A DNA stretch of 64,000 nt from NCBI GenBank assembly GCA_903885375.1, contig CAISIK010000027.1:1-64000 (forward strand), given 5' to 3'. The translations under genes and the position numbers were made by a program. Position 1 is the stretch's first letter; the number at the start of each line of letters is the position of its first letter. This DNA is from an uncultured Pseudomonadota bacterium (GTDB taxonomy: Bacteria > Myxococcota_A > UBA796 > SXON01). The notes below the pieces were generated by a model, which worked only from the letters and a program-made list of their open reading frames with translations, made no database searches and had not been told where the DNA came from. Below, one piece after another: positions 8,142 through 17,470 of the stretch.

Positions 8142-8962
8142 ACCGCCTCCTCACCTTCGTCTCCCGGCCGGGGAGCACGCGCCATCTGGCGGTCATCCGC
8201 ATGGGCCTCGTGGCTGCCGCCTGGTCGGAGTGGGCGTCGGCGAGGATGTTCTACAAGGCCACGAGCCTGCCGGATCTCCTCGTCACCGTCATTTTCTTCC
8301 TGAGCACGACCACCGCGTTCTTCGGCTGGTTCAGCCGCGTGAGCATGGGCGTGGCGGGCGCCACCGTGATGGGGCTCGTGTACGGCTACGGGCTCTACGG
8401 CGAGGTGGACACCTACTGGCACAACCACTGCAAGGTGCTGGCCCACGCCATGCTCCTCACCGCGCTCGTTCCGTGCGGGAACCTCTGGAGCGTGGACCGA
8501 TGGCTGCAGGTGAGGCGGGCGGAGCGCCGCGGCGAGCCCATCCCCTCGTCGGATGGGGATGGCTGGGCCACGCGCCTCCTCTGTTTTGCCGAGGCCACGG
8601 TGTGGTTCTGGGGAGCGGTCGACAAGCTGAGCGTCAAGTTCCTCAGCGGCGACCGCATGCTCCAGATCATCGTGAGCTTCTACCCGGTGCTCGCGGGGTG
8701 GCTGGCCGTGGTTGCGCCGGTCCTCACGGTGGTGTCGGTGCTCACGGTGCTGCTGGAGTTCGCGCTCCCCCTCGGGCTCTGGTTCCGGCGGGGGCGCCCG
8801 CTCCTGATGGTGTCCGCGCTCCTCCTGCACGGCAGCTTCTACGTGCTGCTCCCGGTGGGCACCTTCAGCGTGACGATGATCGTCCTGCTCCTCGCCTGGT
8901 TCGATCCCGACGAGATCGACGCGCTCTGGCGCCGCCTCGACGGAACCTCCGCTGGCGCCTGA
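8138..8962 (+). CDS. HTTM-like polytopic membrane protein
   Basis: 274 aa with several hydrophobic spans. The overall form (RHLAVIRMGLVA, then WHNHCKVLAHAMLL, then WFWGAVDKLSVKFLSGDRM) matches HTTM-type proteins, the membrane domain also found in vitamin K-dependent carboxylases. No carboxylase activity can be claimed. ATG 8138 has GGGAGGG upstream and overlaps the stop of the preceding small membrane protein (ATGA), which supports a two-gene unit. Confidence 0.6.
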   Translation: MNRLLTFVSRPGSTRHLAVIRMGLVAAAWSEWASARMFYKATSLPDLLVTVIFFLSTTTAFFGWFSRVSMGVAGATVMGLVYGYGLYGEVDTYWHNHCKVLAHAMLLTALVPCGNLWSVDRWLQVRRAERRGEPIPSSDGDGWATRLLCFAEATVWFWGAVDKLSVKFLSGDRMLQIIVSFYPVLAGWLAVVAPVLTVVSVLTVLLEFALPLGLWFRRGRPLLMVSALLLHGSFYVLLPVGTFSVTMIVLLLAWFDPDEIDALWRRLDGTSAGA

Positions 8963-9002
8963 ACTCCTCGGGAGGGCCGCCCCGGCCCTGCTCCTCCTCG
9001 CC

Positions 9003-9731
9003 GTGCTGGGGGCCTGTTCCGCTCCCGCCGAGGCGCCCCCTGCGGCCGTGCCCGCCGTGGCCTCGGCGCCCACGCCCGCCGCTCTGCCGCGCGAGGCGGC
9101 CCCCGCGGAGCCTTCGCCGCCGCCCGCCGCCCCCGCCGGCTTCCACGTGGAGCGCCGCGCGCTCACCGCGCCCGAGAAGGCCGCCATGGTGGGCGTGTCG
9201 TGGCACGAGGGCTGCCCGCTCGGGCTCGACGCGCTGGTTCGGCTGGAGCTCCGGCATCGCACCCCGACCGGACCCGACGCCACAGGCGTGCTCGTGGTAG
9301 CCGCCACGGCCGCGCCCGTCGTCGAACGCGCCTTCGCCCGGATGTACGCCGCGGGCTTCCCCATCGTGCGCATGGAGCCCATCGAGGCGTTCGGCGGCGA
9401 CGACGAGGCCAGCATGGCCGTCAACAACACCTCGGCCTTCAACTGCCGGGCGCGGTACGGCGGCAAGGACTTCTCGCGCCATGCCTGGGGCGAGGCGATC
9501 GACGTGAACCCCCTCTGGAACCCGCTGGTGAAGGCCGATGCCGCCGCTCCGGGCGGGGTGCGCGTGGCGCCGGAGAGCGGGCGGCCGTGGAGCGACCGCA
9601 CCCGGGTGGAGCCCGGCAGCTTGCAGGCGGGGAGCGAGGCCGTTCGCGCCTTCACCGACGAAGGCTGGGGCTGGGGCGGCACTTGGCGGTCCCTCAAGGA
9701 CTGGCAACACTTCAGCGCCGACGGCCGTTAG
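9003..9731 (+). CDS. M15-type D,D-carboxypeptidase/endopeptidase lipoprotein
   Basis: 242 aa from the track start. SRHAWGEAIDVNP carries the His and Asp zinc ligands of the M15 (VanY/peptidoglycan peptidase) family, and DWQHF supplies the last His. A Pro/Ala-rich linker joins this to an N-terminal LGAC lipobox. The frame upstream codes for RAAPALLLLAVLGAC, a proper signal, but with no ATG, GTG or TTG before it. A CTG at 8952 with GGAA upstream is the best candidate for a longer start. The GTG at 9003 leaves almost no signal and is kept only as the conservative limit. The likely role is trimming of peptidoglycan stem peptides in the periplasm. Confidence 0.75.
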   Translation: MLGACSAPAEAPPAAVPAVASAPTPAALPREAAPAEPSPPPAAPAGFHVERRALTAPEKAAMVGVSWHEGCPLGLDALVRLELRHRTPTGPDATGVLVVAATAAPVVERAFARMYAAGFPIVRMEPIEAFGGDDEASMAVNNTSAFNCRARYGGKDFSRHAWGEAIDVNPLWNPLVKADAAAPGGVRVAPESGRPWSDRTRVEPGSLQAGSEAVRAFTDEGWGWGGTWRSLKDWQHFSADGR

Positions 9732-9832
9732 CGGGGTGGGACCTCTGCGCCCCACTGGGGTGCACACGCCCCATCCCCCCGGCGACCCAGCCCCGGCCTT
9801 GTCGCGCAACTGTGCGCCTTCCACCATCGATC

Positions 9833-11440
9833 ATGGCTGGCATGCTTCCTGCGAGGGTGGCGGCCATGCTGCTCCTGCTCGCCTTCTCCTGCGCCCCCGA
9901 GTCCTCCGAGAGCCCCGCCAACGCCTTCCTCGCCGCCGAGGCGCAGACCGGCGTGCCGCACGAGCTGCTGCTCGCCCTTGCGGCCGCGGAGACGGGCGTG
10001 CAGCGCGTGGAGGGCGTGGAGGAGTTCCCCGGCCAGTCCGCCGGCTGGGGCGTGATGGGGCTCCGGGACGACGTCATCGAGAAGGCCGCGAAGCTGGCCG
10101 GCGTGGACGTGGAGGTCGTGCGCCGCAACGACGACGCCAACGTGCTGGCCGCCGCCAGCCTGCTCGCCGGCTACGCCGAGCTCGGCGGCATCGACACCAA
10201 CGATCTGAGCGGCTGGGCCCCGGTCGTGGCGCAGTACTCCGGCATCCGCGACGAGGAGGGGCGTCGCGAGTATGTGTGGTACGAGGTCTACGAGCAGCTC
10301 GGCAAGGGCGTGGAGGTGGAGGGCTACCGCTCCGAGCCCCGCATCGACCTCCCGGCCTACCCGCCGCCCACCCGCACCGCCTCGCGCACCGGCGACGGCT
10401 CCACCGTGTGGACCCCCTCGCCCAACTACAACAGTCGCAGCGGCGCCGGCGTGGACTACGTGATCATCCACGCCTGCGAGGGCAGCTACTCCGGGTGCTG
10501 GAGCTGGCTCACCGACAGCAGCTCCAGCGTGAGCTCCCACTACGTCGTGAACACCGATGGCAGCGAGGTCCGCCAGCTGGTCGACGAGGACCAGCGCGCC
10601 TGGCACATCAGCGCCAGCTACGACTGCACGCTCAACGGCAACCAGGACTGCGGCACCAACGGCCAGTCGATGAACACCATTTCGGTGGGCATCGAGCACG
10701 CCGGCTACACCTCCCAGACGTCGTGGGACAAGGGGCTCCTCGCGCGGAGCGCGGCGATCGCCTGCGGCGTGACCCAGCGCCACGGCGTGCCCATCGACAG
10801 CTACCACATCGTGGGCCACGGCCAGCTCCAGCCGTGGAACCGCGCCGACCCCGGCAGCGGCTGGCCATGGACGAGCTACCTCGATCAGGTCCGCTCGGCG
10901 TGCGGCTCGTCCGGTTCATCGGGCTCGTCCGGCTCGTCGGGGTCGTCCGGTTCCTCGGGGTCGTCCGGCTCCTCGGGATCGTCGAGCTCGTCGAGCAGCC
11001 TCCCCACCTCCCGCAGCTTCGTGATCGACAGCAACAACGCCGCCAACGACACCTCCGCCTACTGGATCGAGATTTCCAGCGCCTGGTTCTCCTCGGCGCG
11101 GACGAGCGGGTACTACAACACCGGCTACTGGGCCGCGCCCACCGAGGGCGTGTCGGACCCCGCGCACTTCCGCTTCGAGACCGACGCGGAGCGCTGTTAC
11201 ACGGTGGAGGCCTGGTGGCCCGCCGCGAGCGACCGCCCCTCCGCCATCACCTGGGTGGGCTGGGACGAGAACGACCACGAAGTGGGCCGCGCCACCGTGA
11301 ACCAGCAGACCAACGGCGGCAAGTGGAACTCGCTCGGCCGGTGGACGTTCCCCGCGGGCTCCAACCAGATCATGCTCTCGCGCTGGGCCGGCACCGGCAA
11401 GTACGCCGTGGCCGACGCCGTCCGCCTCACGCCCTGCTGA
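9833..11440 (+). CDS. N-acetylmuramoyl-L-alanine amidase with golvesin-type C-terminal domain
   Basis: 535 aa lipoprotein with signal MLPARVAAMLLLLAFSC. Residues about 25-150 look like a lytic-transglycosylase-like helical domain (a Glu in AAAETGV). Residues about 195-355 form an amidase_2/PGRP domain: YVIIHACEG, SSHYVVNTDGS, RAWHISA, ISVGIEHAG and HIVGHGQLQP include the zinc His residues and active Glu. A run of Ser-Ser-Gly triplets (about 360-385) is a linker. The last 140 residues (VIDSNNAANDT to YAVADAVRL) match the golvesin/Xly carbohydrate-binding-like domain. It probably cuts the amide bond of cell-wall peptides. Confidence 0.85.
   Translation: MAGMLPARVAAMLLLLAFSCAPESSESPANAFLAAEAQTGVPHELLLALAAAETGVQRVEGVEEFPGQSAGWGVMGLRDDVIEKAAKLAGVDVEVVRRNDDANVLAAASLLAGYAELGGIDTNDLSGWAPVVAQYSGIRDEEGRREYVWYEVYEQLGKGVEVEGYRSEPRIDLPAYPPPTRTASRTGDGSTVWTPSPNYNSRSGAGVDYVIIHACEGSYSGCWSWLTDSSSSVSSHYVVNTDGSEVRQLVDEDQRAWHISASYDCTLNGNQDCGTNGQSMNTISVGIEHAGYTSQTSWDKGLLARSAAIACGVTQRHGVPIDSYHIVGHGQLQPWNRADPGSGWPWTSYLDQVRSACGSSGSSGSSGSSGSSGSSGSSGSSGSSSSSSSLPTSRSFVIDSNNAANDTSAYWIEISSAWFSSARTSGYYNTGYWAAPTEGVSDPAHFRFETDAERCYTVEAWWPAASDRPSAITWVGWDENDHEVGRATVNQQTNGGKWNSLGRWTFPAGSNQIMLSRWAGTGKYAVADAVRLTPC
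10911..11001 (+). repeat. Ser-Ser-Gly-encoding tandem repeat within the amidase gene
   Basis: A roughly 9-nt unit (tcgtccggc and variants) is repeated in frame and codes for the Ser-Ser-Gly linker between the amidase domain and the C-terminal golvesin-type domain. Synonymous changes between units show it is maintained at protein level. Confidence 0.7.
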
Positions 11441-11454
11441 GCGGGGGTGGGGCG

Positions 11455-12552
11455 ATGCGCGAATCCCGTCCGCCGTGGGGCGAAGGGCGGCTGGCTGCGC
11501 ATCGCGGCGCCGCCGTGATCCTCCTCGTGGCGCTGGGCGCCTGCGCCACCGAGGCGCCCGCGGTCGCCCCGGCCGAGCCGCTCCCGCCCCTCTCCGGGGC
11601 GGCCTGCTTCGTGCGGGAGCACGACGGCGCCGCCACCACCTGGCGACTCGATCTCGCCACCGGCGCTACGTCCGAGCTCGGTCCCGGCTTTCCGGCGGCG
11701 CCCGACCCGCTCGGGCAGGTTGTGCTCCTCGTGGCCTCGGAAGAGACGGCGGAGGGGCACCGGGAGCGCCTGTGCACCGTGTCGCAGCCGCCCGCGGGCG
11801 GGGAGTTCGTGTGCGCGGCGCTCGCCCCGGCCGCGGAGTTCGTGCGCAACCCGGCGTGGAGCCCCGACGGGAGCTTCGTGGTGTTCGAGTCGAGCGCCGC
11901 GAGCTTCCGCGACCTCTGGCGGGCCCCGCGCGGCGACGGCGAGCCGACACGGCTCACCGACGCGCCGCACGGCAGCTTCGACCCGGCCGTGTCGCCCGAC
12001 GGCACCACGCTCGCCTTCGTGTCGAGCCGCGAGGGCGACCTCGAGCTCTACACGCAGCCCATCGCGGGTGGCGAGGCGGCGCGGCGCACCCTCGCCGCCG
12101 GCGACGACCGCGCGCCGGCCTGGCGGCCCGACGGCGCCCGTCTTGCATGGCTCGCCACGCGCGGGGAGCGCGTGTCGGTGGTGACTGCGCTCCCCGATGG
12201 CAGCGATGTGGCCGAGCTCTCGCCCGAGACCGACGGCGCGATCGCCTTCTCGTGGTCGCCCGACGGCCGGCGGCTCGCGGTGCTCCGCTCGGCGGCGACC
12301 GGCGCGGAGCTCGTGGTAGTCGACGCCGTCCGCGGCTTGCGCCTCGCAGGCGCGCCCGCGGTGGCCGCCAACGCCCCTCCGGCTTGGATGCCCGGGGGCG
12401 ACGCCGTGCTGTTCGCCGCGCCCGTCGAGGGTGCGTCACGCATCGCTGCGCTCCGCACCGAAGGCGGCGCGGTGCAAGTGCTCACCTCGGGACCGGGGGC
12501 GGACTGGCTGCCGCGGGCCGCGTTCGTGCGGGGCGCCGGCGCGCCACTGTGA
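11455..12552 (+). CDS. TolB-like beta-propeller lipoprotein
   Basis: 365 aa. A signal ending in LVALGAC is followed by repeated WSPDG/VSPDG/WRPDG blades (NPAWSPDGSFVVFES, DPAVSPDGTTLAFVSS, APAWRPDGARLAWL, AFSWSPDGRRLAVL), the PD40/TolB propeller signature. Such proteins bind partners in the periplasm, and this one lacks the N-terminal TolB domain. The ATG at 11455 follows a G-rich stretch (GGGGGTGGGGCG) that can act as ribosome binding site, and it starts only 14 nt after the amidase stop, so the two genes are probably cotranscribed. Confidence 0.8.
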   Translation: MRESRPPWGEGRLAAHRGAAVILLVALGACATEAPAVAPAEPLPPLSGAACFVREHDGAATTWRLDLATGATSELGPGFPAAPDPLGQVVLLVASEETAEGHRERLCTVSQPPAGGEFVCAALAPAAEFVRNPAWSPDGSFVVFESSAASFRDLWRAPRGDGEPTRLTDAPHGSFDPAVSPDGTTLAFVSSREGDLELYTQPIAGGEAARRTLAAGDDRAPAWRPDGARLAWLATRGERVSVVTALPDGSDVAELSPETDGAIAFSWSPDGRRLAVLRSAATGAELVVVDAVRGLRLAGAPAVAANAPPAWMPGGDAVLFAAPVEGASRIAALRTEGGAVQVLTSGPGADWLPRAAFVRGAGAPL

Positions 12553-12583
12553 CGGTAGCGCGGGGGGCTCCGCCGGCGCGCCC

Positions 12584-13456
12584 CTACTCGCAGGTGGAGG
12601 CGCAGGTCCACCAGCTCAGGCTCAACGCGTCAGGGGCCACGACGAGGTCCGCCGTTGTCGGTGCGTCGGCGGCCGTGCCGAGCGTACACGCGCCGCAGGG
12701 GCCCTCCACGGAGACGGGGGTCATCCCCGGGCAGGCATCGAGGTAGTACAGCGCGCCGCCCTGGGTCTGGGCCGAAGGCTGGGCCACCGGGACGTGGATG
12801 TCCTCGTTGCCGTTTTCCGTCGGCACGCTCACCTTCTGCCACACGAACGCGGTCTCGAAGCTGCCGCCGAGGGTCACCGTCGCGCCGGTCACGGGGGAGC
12901 TGGCTTCATCGAGCACGTACACGGCCACCACCCCGGCGGCGGGATCACGGGCCAGGCCGCCGAACTCCATGCGCGCGTCGAAGTGGGCGCGGTTGAACGC
13001 GCGTGCGGTCGGCAGGGTGGCCGAACTGCCGGAGCCCCGCAGGTTGGTGGGGAACCAGGTGGCGGCGTCCGTCTTGTGGGTCATCCCCACGGTCCAGGCG
13101 GCGGCCGGAAGGGGAACGCTCCAGGTGACGCCGTCACCGTTGGGGCTGCCGACTCCGGCGCTGCTGGTGAAGTTCCAGTCGGCGGTCGTGCCGGTGACGA
13201 ACGAGTAGATGGGGGTCTCGCCGTCAACCCCGGCGGCGAAGTCGAGCGTGGAAGCGGCCGTGGTCGCCCCGAGGTCGAGGTTGCCGTCGCAGGCCTCGAA
13301 CGCGGTGCCGGTGTCGGTGCCGGTGTCGGTGTCGCCGCCGGAGTCGCTGTCGTGGATGGGGCCGGTGTCCTCTGCGGTGTCGGCCGCCGATCCGGAGTCG
13401 GGAGCGTCGGTCGCGGAGCAGGCGATGGCCAGGAGGAAGAGGGCGGAGCGGTACAT
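12584..13456 (-). CDS. Lineage-specific lipoprotein with Asp-Thr-Gly linker
   Basis: 290 aa. Signal and lipobox (ALFLLAIAC) are followed by an acidic linker with DTDTGTDTG repeats, then a beta-rich domain with paired Cys residues (CPGM, CGAC, CASTC). No family is recognised. GAGG lies 7 nt before the ATG. The linker type is common in secreted lipoproteins of Myxococcota, and three other genes here carry similar linkers. Confidence 0.7.
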   Translation of the reverse strand: MYRSALFLLAIACSATDAPDSGSAADTAEDTGPIHDSDSGGDTDTGTDTGTAFEACDGNLDLGATTAASTLDFAAGVDGETPIYSFVTGTTADWNFTSSAGVGSPNGDGVTWSVPLPAAAWTVGMTHKTDAATWFPTNLRGSGSSATLPTARAFNRAHFDARMEFGGLARDPAAGVVAVYVLDEASSPVTGATVTLGGSFETAFVWQKVSVPTENGNEDIHVPVAQPSAQTQGGALYYLDACPGMTPVSVEGPCGACTLGTAADAPTTADLVVAPDALSLSWWTCASTCE

Positions 13457-13648
13457 GCGGGAACCTCGTCGTCCGGCGTCCTACCGGCCCACCCCCGGGC
13501 CCACACCCCCACCCAACCCCCAAACGCTCCGGAGCACCGTCGGGGCGGAGGAGCGAACGACCTGTACCGAATATCTGCTATCAGACCATTTTTTGGCTGC
13601 CTGCTACGGTAGGTTCGGGGCGTCACCTTCCCGCCCCTCGGAGCGCCC
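13457..13648. promoter_or_regulatory. Divergent intergenic region with an AT-rich core
   Basis: 192 bp between the lipoprotein (minus) and radC (plus). Around 13570-13620 it contains an unusually AT-rich segment for this genome (GAATATCTGCTATCAGACC, then a six-T run) and TACGGT/TAGGTT hexamers on the plus strand. It probably holds promoters for one or both genes; I cannot fix the -35/-10 pairs. Confidence 0.4.
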
Positions 13649-14236
13649 TTGTCCCAGCCACTCTCGCTGTTCGTCCGTGAGTCCGTCCCCGCGCCCCCGC
13701 CCTCCGAGCACCGCGCCATGCGGGCGCGCCGGCCGCACGGGGTGGGTCCCGAAGCGGCGCTCCGAGCGCTGCTGCGTCGCGAGCCGGCCCTTGCGGAGCG
13801 CTGCCTGCGCCTCCTGTCTCCGCCTCCGGAGTCGGTCGAGGTCACCCTGCCCGAGCATGCGCTCCCGCTCGTGTGGCCCCTGCTCGCGGGTCGGGACCAT
13901 GAGGCGCTCGTCAGCGTGGCGCTCGACATCCGGGCGCGCAGCATCGAGGTTGCCGTGCTGAGCTCCGGATCGCCGGGGGCCACGGTGGTCGATCCCGCGC
14001 AGATCTACCGGTGGGCGCTCACGCGCTCCCGTCCGGCGGCCTCGATCCTCCTCGCCCACAACCATCCCAGCGGTGATCCGCGGCCCTCTTTCGCCGACCG
14101 CGTGGCCACCGAGCGGGTCGCGGCCGCCGGCAAGGCCCTCCACATCCCGCTCGCCGATCACTTGATCGTGGCTGATCCGGAGCGGTGGTGTTCGATGGCG
14201 GAGCTTGGGCTGCTCTCCGCGGGCGGTCGGGGGTGA
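13649..14236 (+). CDS. radC: RadC-family JAB-domain protein
   Basis: 195 aa. The JAB1/MPN metal-binding motif HNHPSGDPRPSFAD is complete (His-x-His, Ser, Asp), preceded by SILLA and a typical DPAQIYRWAL segment. RadC proteins were named for DNA repair, but their role is unsettled and many act in mobile-element contexts. The N-terminal helix-hairpin-helix domain is shorter than usual. It starts at TTG 13649. No mobile element is visible nearby. Confidence 0.82.
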   Translation: MSQPLSLFVRESVPAPPPSEHRAMRARRPHGVGPEAALRALLRREPALAERCLRLLSPPPESVEVTLPEHALPLVWPLLAGRDHEALVSVALDIRARSIEVAVLSSGSPGATVVDPAQIYRWALTRSRPAASILLAHNHPSGDPRPSFADRVATERVAAAGKALHIPLADHLIVADPERWCSMAELGLLSAGGRG

Positions 14237-14349
14237 GCGGTCGCCAGGACTCCCGTCGGCGGCCCTGGCTACGGCTAGTGCGGCGCGTCCGCTGCAGGAA
14301 GGATCGCGGACTTCGCCCCCGCGGGCCCCCCGCGCGCGCGCGAGGCCGA

Positions 14350-14820
14350 CTACTCCCGGCTGAGCGTGGCGGTGCCCACGAAGGTCACGCCCATGTTCGT
14401 GTCCTCCCAGTCGAAGTCGACGACCACCTCGCCGTCGCTGTAGGTGCCGACGCCGGGGAACTCGAGCACGTAGCCGTTGCCGATGTCGTCGGTCCACATG
14501 CTGTCGATCGCGCCATCGACCTCGCTCCCGGCCCAGTCCCCCTCCTGTGCGTAGCCGTTGGTGAAGGTGCAGGTGAGGTAGCCGACGAGGCTGCCAGCCG
14601 CGTCGATGGCCAGCTCGGCATCGCCCTCGCACTCGGTCTCGGTGCCGAAATAGGTGTTCAACCCGACGATCTCGCCGAGGTAATGGCCCTCGCTCAGGTC
14701 GGCGGGCAGGCCGCCGGTGTCGCCGCTGTCGCCCGGGTCCTTGCCGCCCGGGGCATCGTCGATGGTGGCGGTGGACTGGCAGGCGAGCAGGAAGGCGAAG
14801 GAGAACGCGGAGAGTCGCAT
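14350..14820 (-). CDS. Small lipoprotein with DSGDTGG linker
   Basis: 156 aa. The signal MRLSAFSFAFLLAC has a clear lipobox. KDPGDSGDTGG is the acidic linker. The rest is a beta-rich domain (GHYLGEIVGLNTYFG, TCTFTNGYAQEG, GVTFVGTATLSRE) that looks like one small barrel or sandwich and could bind a ligand or surface polymer. No family recognised. The long track ORF to 16908 is an antisense shadow of cobB. Confidence 0.7.
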   Translation of the reverse strand: MRLSAFSFAFLLACQSTATIDDAPGGKDPGDSGDTGGLPADLSEGHYLGEIVGLNTYFGTETECEGDAELAIDAAGSLVGYLTCTFTNGYAQEGDWAGSEVDGAIDSMWTDDIGNGYVLEFPGVGTYSDGEVVVDFDWEDTNMGVTFVGTATLSRE

Positions 14821-14967
14821 GGATGCCTCGGGAAGGGTGCCGCGACTTACATGCCCGCGGAGGACGATTCCGATCGGCGAAACCTGGTTGGCCGCTCCCG
14901 CCCGTGCTTGCGGTGACCCCGACTCCGCGCTTGCGCATCGGGCGGGTGCGGCTACGGCGGCGCCGCC

Positions 14968-16317
14968 ATGATCCCCACCCTCCTCATCGCCGCGCCGGCT
15001 TCGGGCTCCGGCAAGACCACGGTCACCTGCGCCCTCGCCGCCGCGCTCCGCGCCCGGGGCCTCGATGTGCGGCTCTTCAAGGCCGGCCCCGACTACCTCG
15101 ACCCGACCTGGCACCAGGCGGTGTCCGGTCGGCCGTCGCGCAACCTCGACGGCTGGATGACCGGGCGCTCCGGCGTGGAGGCGGCCTTCGCCCGCGGGGC
15201 CGCGGGCGGCGACATCGCGCTCGTCGAAGGCATGATGGGCCTGTTCGATGGGCACTCCCCGACCACCCTCGAGGGCTCCGGCGCGCAGGTGGCCCAGTGG
15301 CTCGGCATTCCCACGGTGGTGGTGGTGGATGCCAGCGCGATGGCCCGAACGGCGGCCGCCGTGGTGGCGGGGCTGGCCGGCTACGAGCCCTCGGTGCCGG
15401 TGGTGGGGGTGATCTTCAACCGGGTGGGCGGCCCGGGGCATGCCGGCCTGCTCGCCGAGGCGATGAAGACGGTGCCGTCGGTGCGGTGCCTCGGTGCGCT
15501 CGCCAGCCGAAACGAGCTGGCCGTGCCGGAGCGCCACCTCGGACTCGTGTCCGCCGAGCTCGTGGCTCGGCCGGGTTGGGTGGAGGAGATGGCGGAGTGG
15601 GGGCGTTCGCTCGACCTCGATGCCCTCTTGGCGCTCGCGCGGGTGCCGACGGTGGAGGCGCCCGCCCGCCGCGTGGCGCCTGCCCGCACCCGCATCGGCC
15701 TCGCCCTCGACGCGGCCTTCCACTTCTACTACCCCGACAATCTCGACCTCCTCCGCGAGGCGGGCGCCGAGCTCGTGCCCTTCTCGCCGCTGGCCGATGC
15801 CGCCCTCCCCCCCGATCTCGGCGGGCTCTACATCGGCGGCGGCTACCCCGAGTCGCACCGGGAGGCCCTCGAAGCCAACACGGCGATGCGCGCGGCAATC
15901 CGGGCTTTCCCCGGCTGCATCTACGCCGAGTGTGGCGGGCTCATGTACCTCGGCGCGCGCCTGGCCAGCGAGGGCGGGGATGCCTCCGCGATGTGCGGGG
16001 TGCTCCCCCTCCGCACCCGGATGACGCCCCGGCTGCGCGCGCTCGGCTACCGGGAGGTCACCACCACGGTCGACACGCCGCTCGGTCCGGCGGGGATTTG
16101 CTTCCGCGGCCACGAGTTCCACTACTCCGAGCTGGAGGAGGTACCCGCGCTCTCGCCGGTGTACCGGGTGGCCGGCGCCGGGGCCCCCGAGGGCTGGCTC
16201 GGCGGGAAGGTGCTCGGCAGCTACGTGCACGCCCACTTCGGGTCGAACCCCCAGCTCGCGGCGAACCTCGTCGCGGCGTGCGCGTTGCGCGGAGGCGAGG
16301 CGCCGTCGGAGGGTTGA
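14968..16317 (+). CDS. cobB: Cobyrinic acid a,c-diamide synthase
   Basis: 449 aa, normal for CobB/CbiA. The enzyme uses glutamine and ATP to amidate the a and c side chains during cobalamin synthesis. The N-terminal ATP-binding domain begins with APASGSGKTTVTC (P-loop) and contains KAGPDYLDPTWH and VEGMMGLFDG. The C-terminal class I glutamine amidotransferase domain has GLYIGGGYPESH and IYAECGGLMYL, where the Cys is the nucleophile, and a late SYVHAHF His. No other cobalamin genes are nearby, so this is an isolated pathway gene. Confidence 0.93.
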   Translation: MIPTLLIAAPASGSGKTTVTCALAAALRARGLDVRLFKAGPDYLDPTWHQAVSGRPSRNLDGWMTGRSGVEAAFARGAAGGDIALVEGMMGLFDGHSPTTLEGSGAQVAQWLGIPTVVVVDASAMARTAAAVVAGLAGYEPSVPVVGVIFNRVGGPGHAGLLAEAMKTVPSVRCLGALASRNELAVPERHLGLVSAELVARPGWVEEMAEWGRSLDLDALLALARVPTVEAPARRVAPARTRIGLALDAAFHFYYPDNLDLLREAGAELVPFSPLADAALPPDLGGLYIGGGYPESHREALEANTAMRAAIRAFPGCIYAECGGLMYLGARLASEGGDASAMCGVLPLRTRMTPRLRALGYREVTTTVDTPLGPAGICFRGHEFHYSELEEVPALSPVYRVAGAGAPEGWLGGKVLGSYVHAHFGSNPQLAANLVAACALRGGEAPSEG

Positions 16318-16347
16318 GTCGGGGATGGTGCGGCGACGCGCTGTGGT

Positions 16348-16353
16348 TACCCT
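16348..16353 (+). promoter_or_regulatory. Candidate leaderless -10 element (TACCCT)
   Basis: TACCCT-cgatcc-ATG puts the hexamer 6 nt before the start of the MPLLLLAC lipoprotein. There is no Shine-Dalgarno, which fits leaderless initiation. Confidence 0.4.
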
Positions 16354-16359
16354 CGATCC

Positions 16360-17400
16360 ATGCCCCTGCTGCTCCTCGCGTGCGTCGGCTCCGGCCCGGC
16401 CGTCGGCGCCTCCGCGACCGAGCCGCCGGCCGATCGCGACTCCGGCGCGCCCGCGGACACCGCGGAGGACAGCGGCGCCGCCGCTATCCGCCCGCCCGGC
16501 GCCACGGTTCGCCTCGAGTTCGAAGCCGACGTCATCGGCGCCACCGTGGTGGTGACCCGACTCCACGAGGTGGACAGCTGGACCGCCTCCTTCGGTGAGG
16601 CCCTCACCAGTGCCACCGTTTCGGGCCCCACGATGGACCTTGCGCTCCCTGTCCCGGCCGTCTCGGACCTGACCACCGAGGCGGACGGGACCCAGGGCGT
16701 ACCCGGCGCGAAGTACCTGCTCACCGTGCATGACGACGGCGACGGCGACGGCGTCGTGGACGACGACGAGCCGGTTCTCGGGCACGGCACCGCCGAGCTC
16801 CTGTGGGCGGAGGCTCCCACGGGGGCGTTCGGCGGCGGATGGAACCACGTCGGCTTCGGAACGTCCTGCTATGCGCCGGGATTCGGCGTCCCGGCGCTGC
16901 CGGTGCACGTGTTTTCCACCGGCGACGATGCGATTGCCTGGACCAGCAGCGCCGCGCTCGAACGGGTCGATGCCCGGCTGGTTCTGTTCGACGAGGAAGC
17001 CGTCCGCGGGGACACGCCGGTGGGCGCGGAATTCACCATCGCCGCCTCGGGAACGCCGATCTCGCTCGAGCTGCCGCTCTTCCGTCCGGCGAGCGCCGCA
17101 GCCATCCTCGTGTACGGCGACCTCGACGCCAGTGGCAGCTGGTCGGCCGGTGACGAAACGATCGGCGGCGTGTGCGACCGCTCGGGCATGCAGGCCTTTG
17201 CGCTGTTTTCGGGCCTGCCGCTGGGGCTCGTCGAGACGTGGGCTGCGCTCGACTGGTACTGCTCCAGCGGGTACCTCCTGCCGCCGGGCTGGATCGTCGT
17301 CACCGCCCAGGATCCGCCCGAGATGCAGGGAGCGGCGGACTACTCGCCCGCGGAGGAGTACCTGACCATCGACCCGGCCTGCACACCCGACTGGATGTGA
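16360..17400 (+). CDS. Lipoprotein with minimal signal and acidic linker
   Basis: 346 aa. The product begins MPLLLLAC; an in-frame TGA lies 45 nt upstream and no other start codon intervenes, so the extremely short signal is real as written. A DRDSGAPADTAEDSG linker follows. The mature part is beta-rich with a DDDGDGDGVVDDDEP segment resembling a calcium-binding EF-hand-like or dockerin-type loop, and several Cys. No family is recognised. It is probably surface- or periplasm-exposed. Confidence 0.65.
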   Translation: MPLLLLACVGSGPAVGASATEPPADRDSGAPADTAEDSGAAAIRPPGATVRLEFEADVIGATVVVTRLHEVDSWTASFGEALTSATVSGPTMDLALPVPAVSDLTTEADGTQGVPGAKYLLTVHDDGDGDGVVDDDEPVLGHGTAELLWAEAPTGAFGGGWNHVGFGTSCYAPGFGVPALPVHVFSTGDDAIAWTSSAALERVDARLVLFDEEAVRGDTPVGAEFTIAASGTPISLELPLFRPASAAAILVYGDLDASGSWSAGDETIGGVCDRSGMQAFALFSGLPLGLVETWAALDWYCSSGYLLPPGWIVVTAQDPPEMQGAADYSPAEEYLTIDPACTPDWM

Positions 17401-17470
17401 GCCCGCATGTTCCGACGCCGGCGCCCCTCCTCCCTTGAGGCCTGCCCCCTCCGCGCGTTACCGGCACCCC

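Noticed and set aside
10911-11001. Ser-Ser-Gly tandem repeat as a CRISPR-like or mobile repeat.
   Set aside because: It is in frame, short and inside the amidase gene; it encodes a linker.
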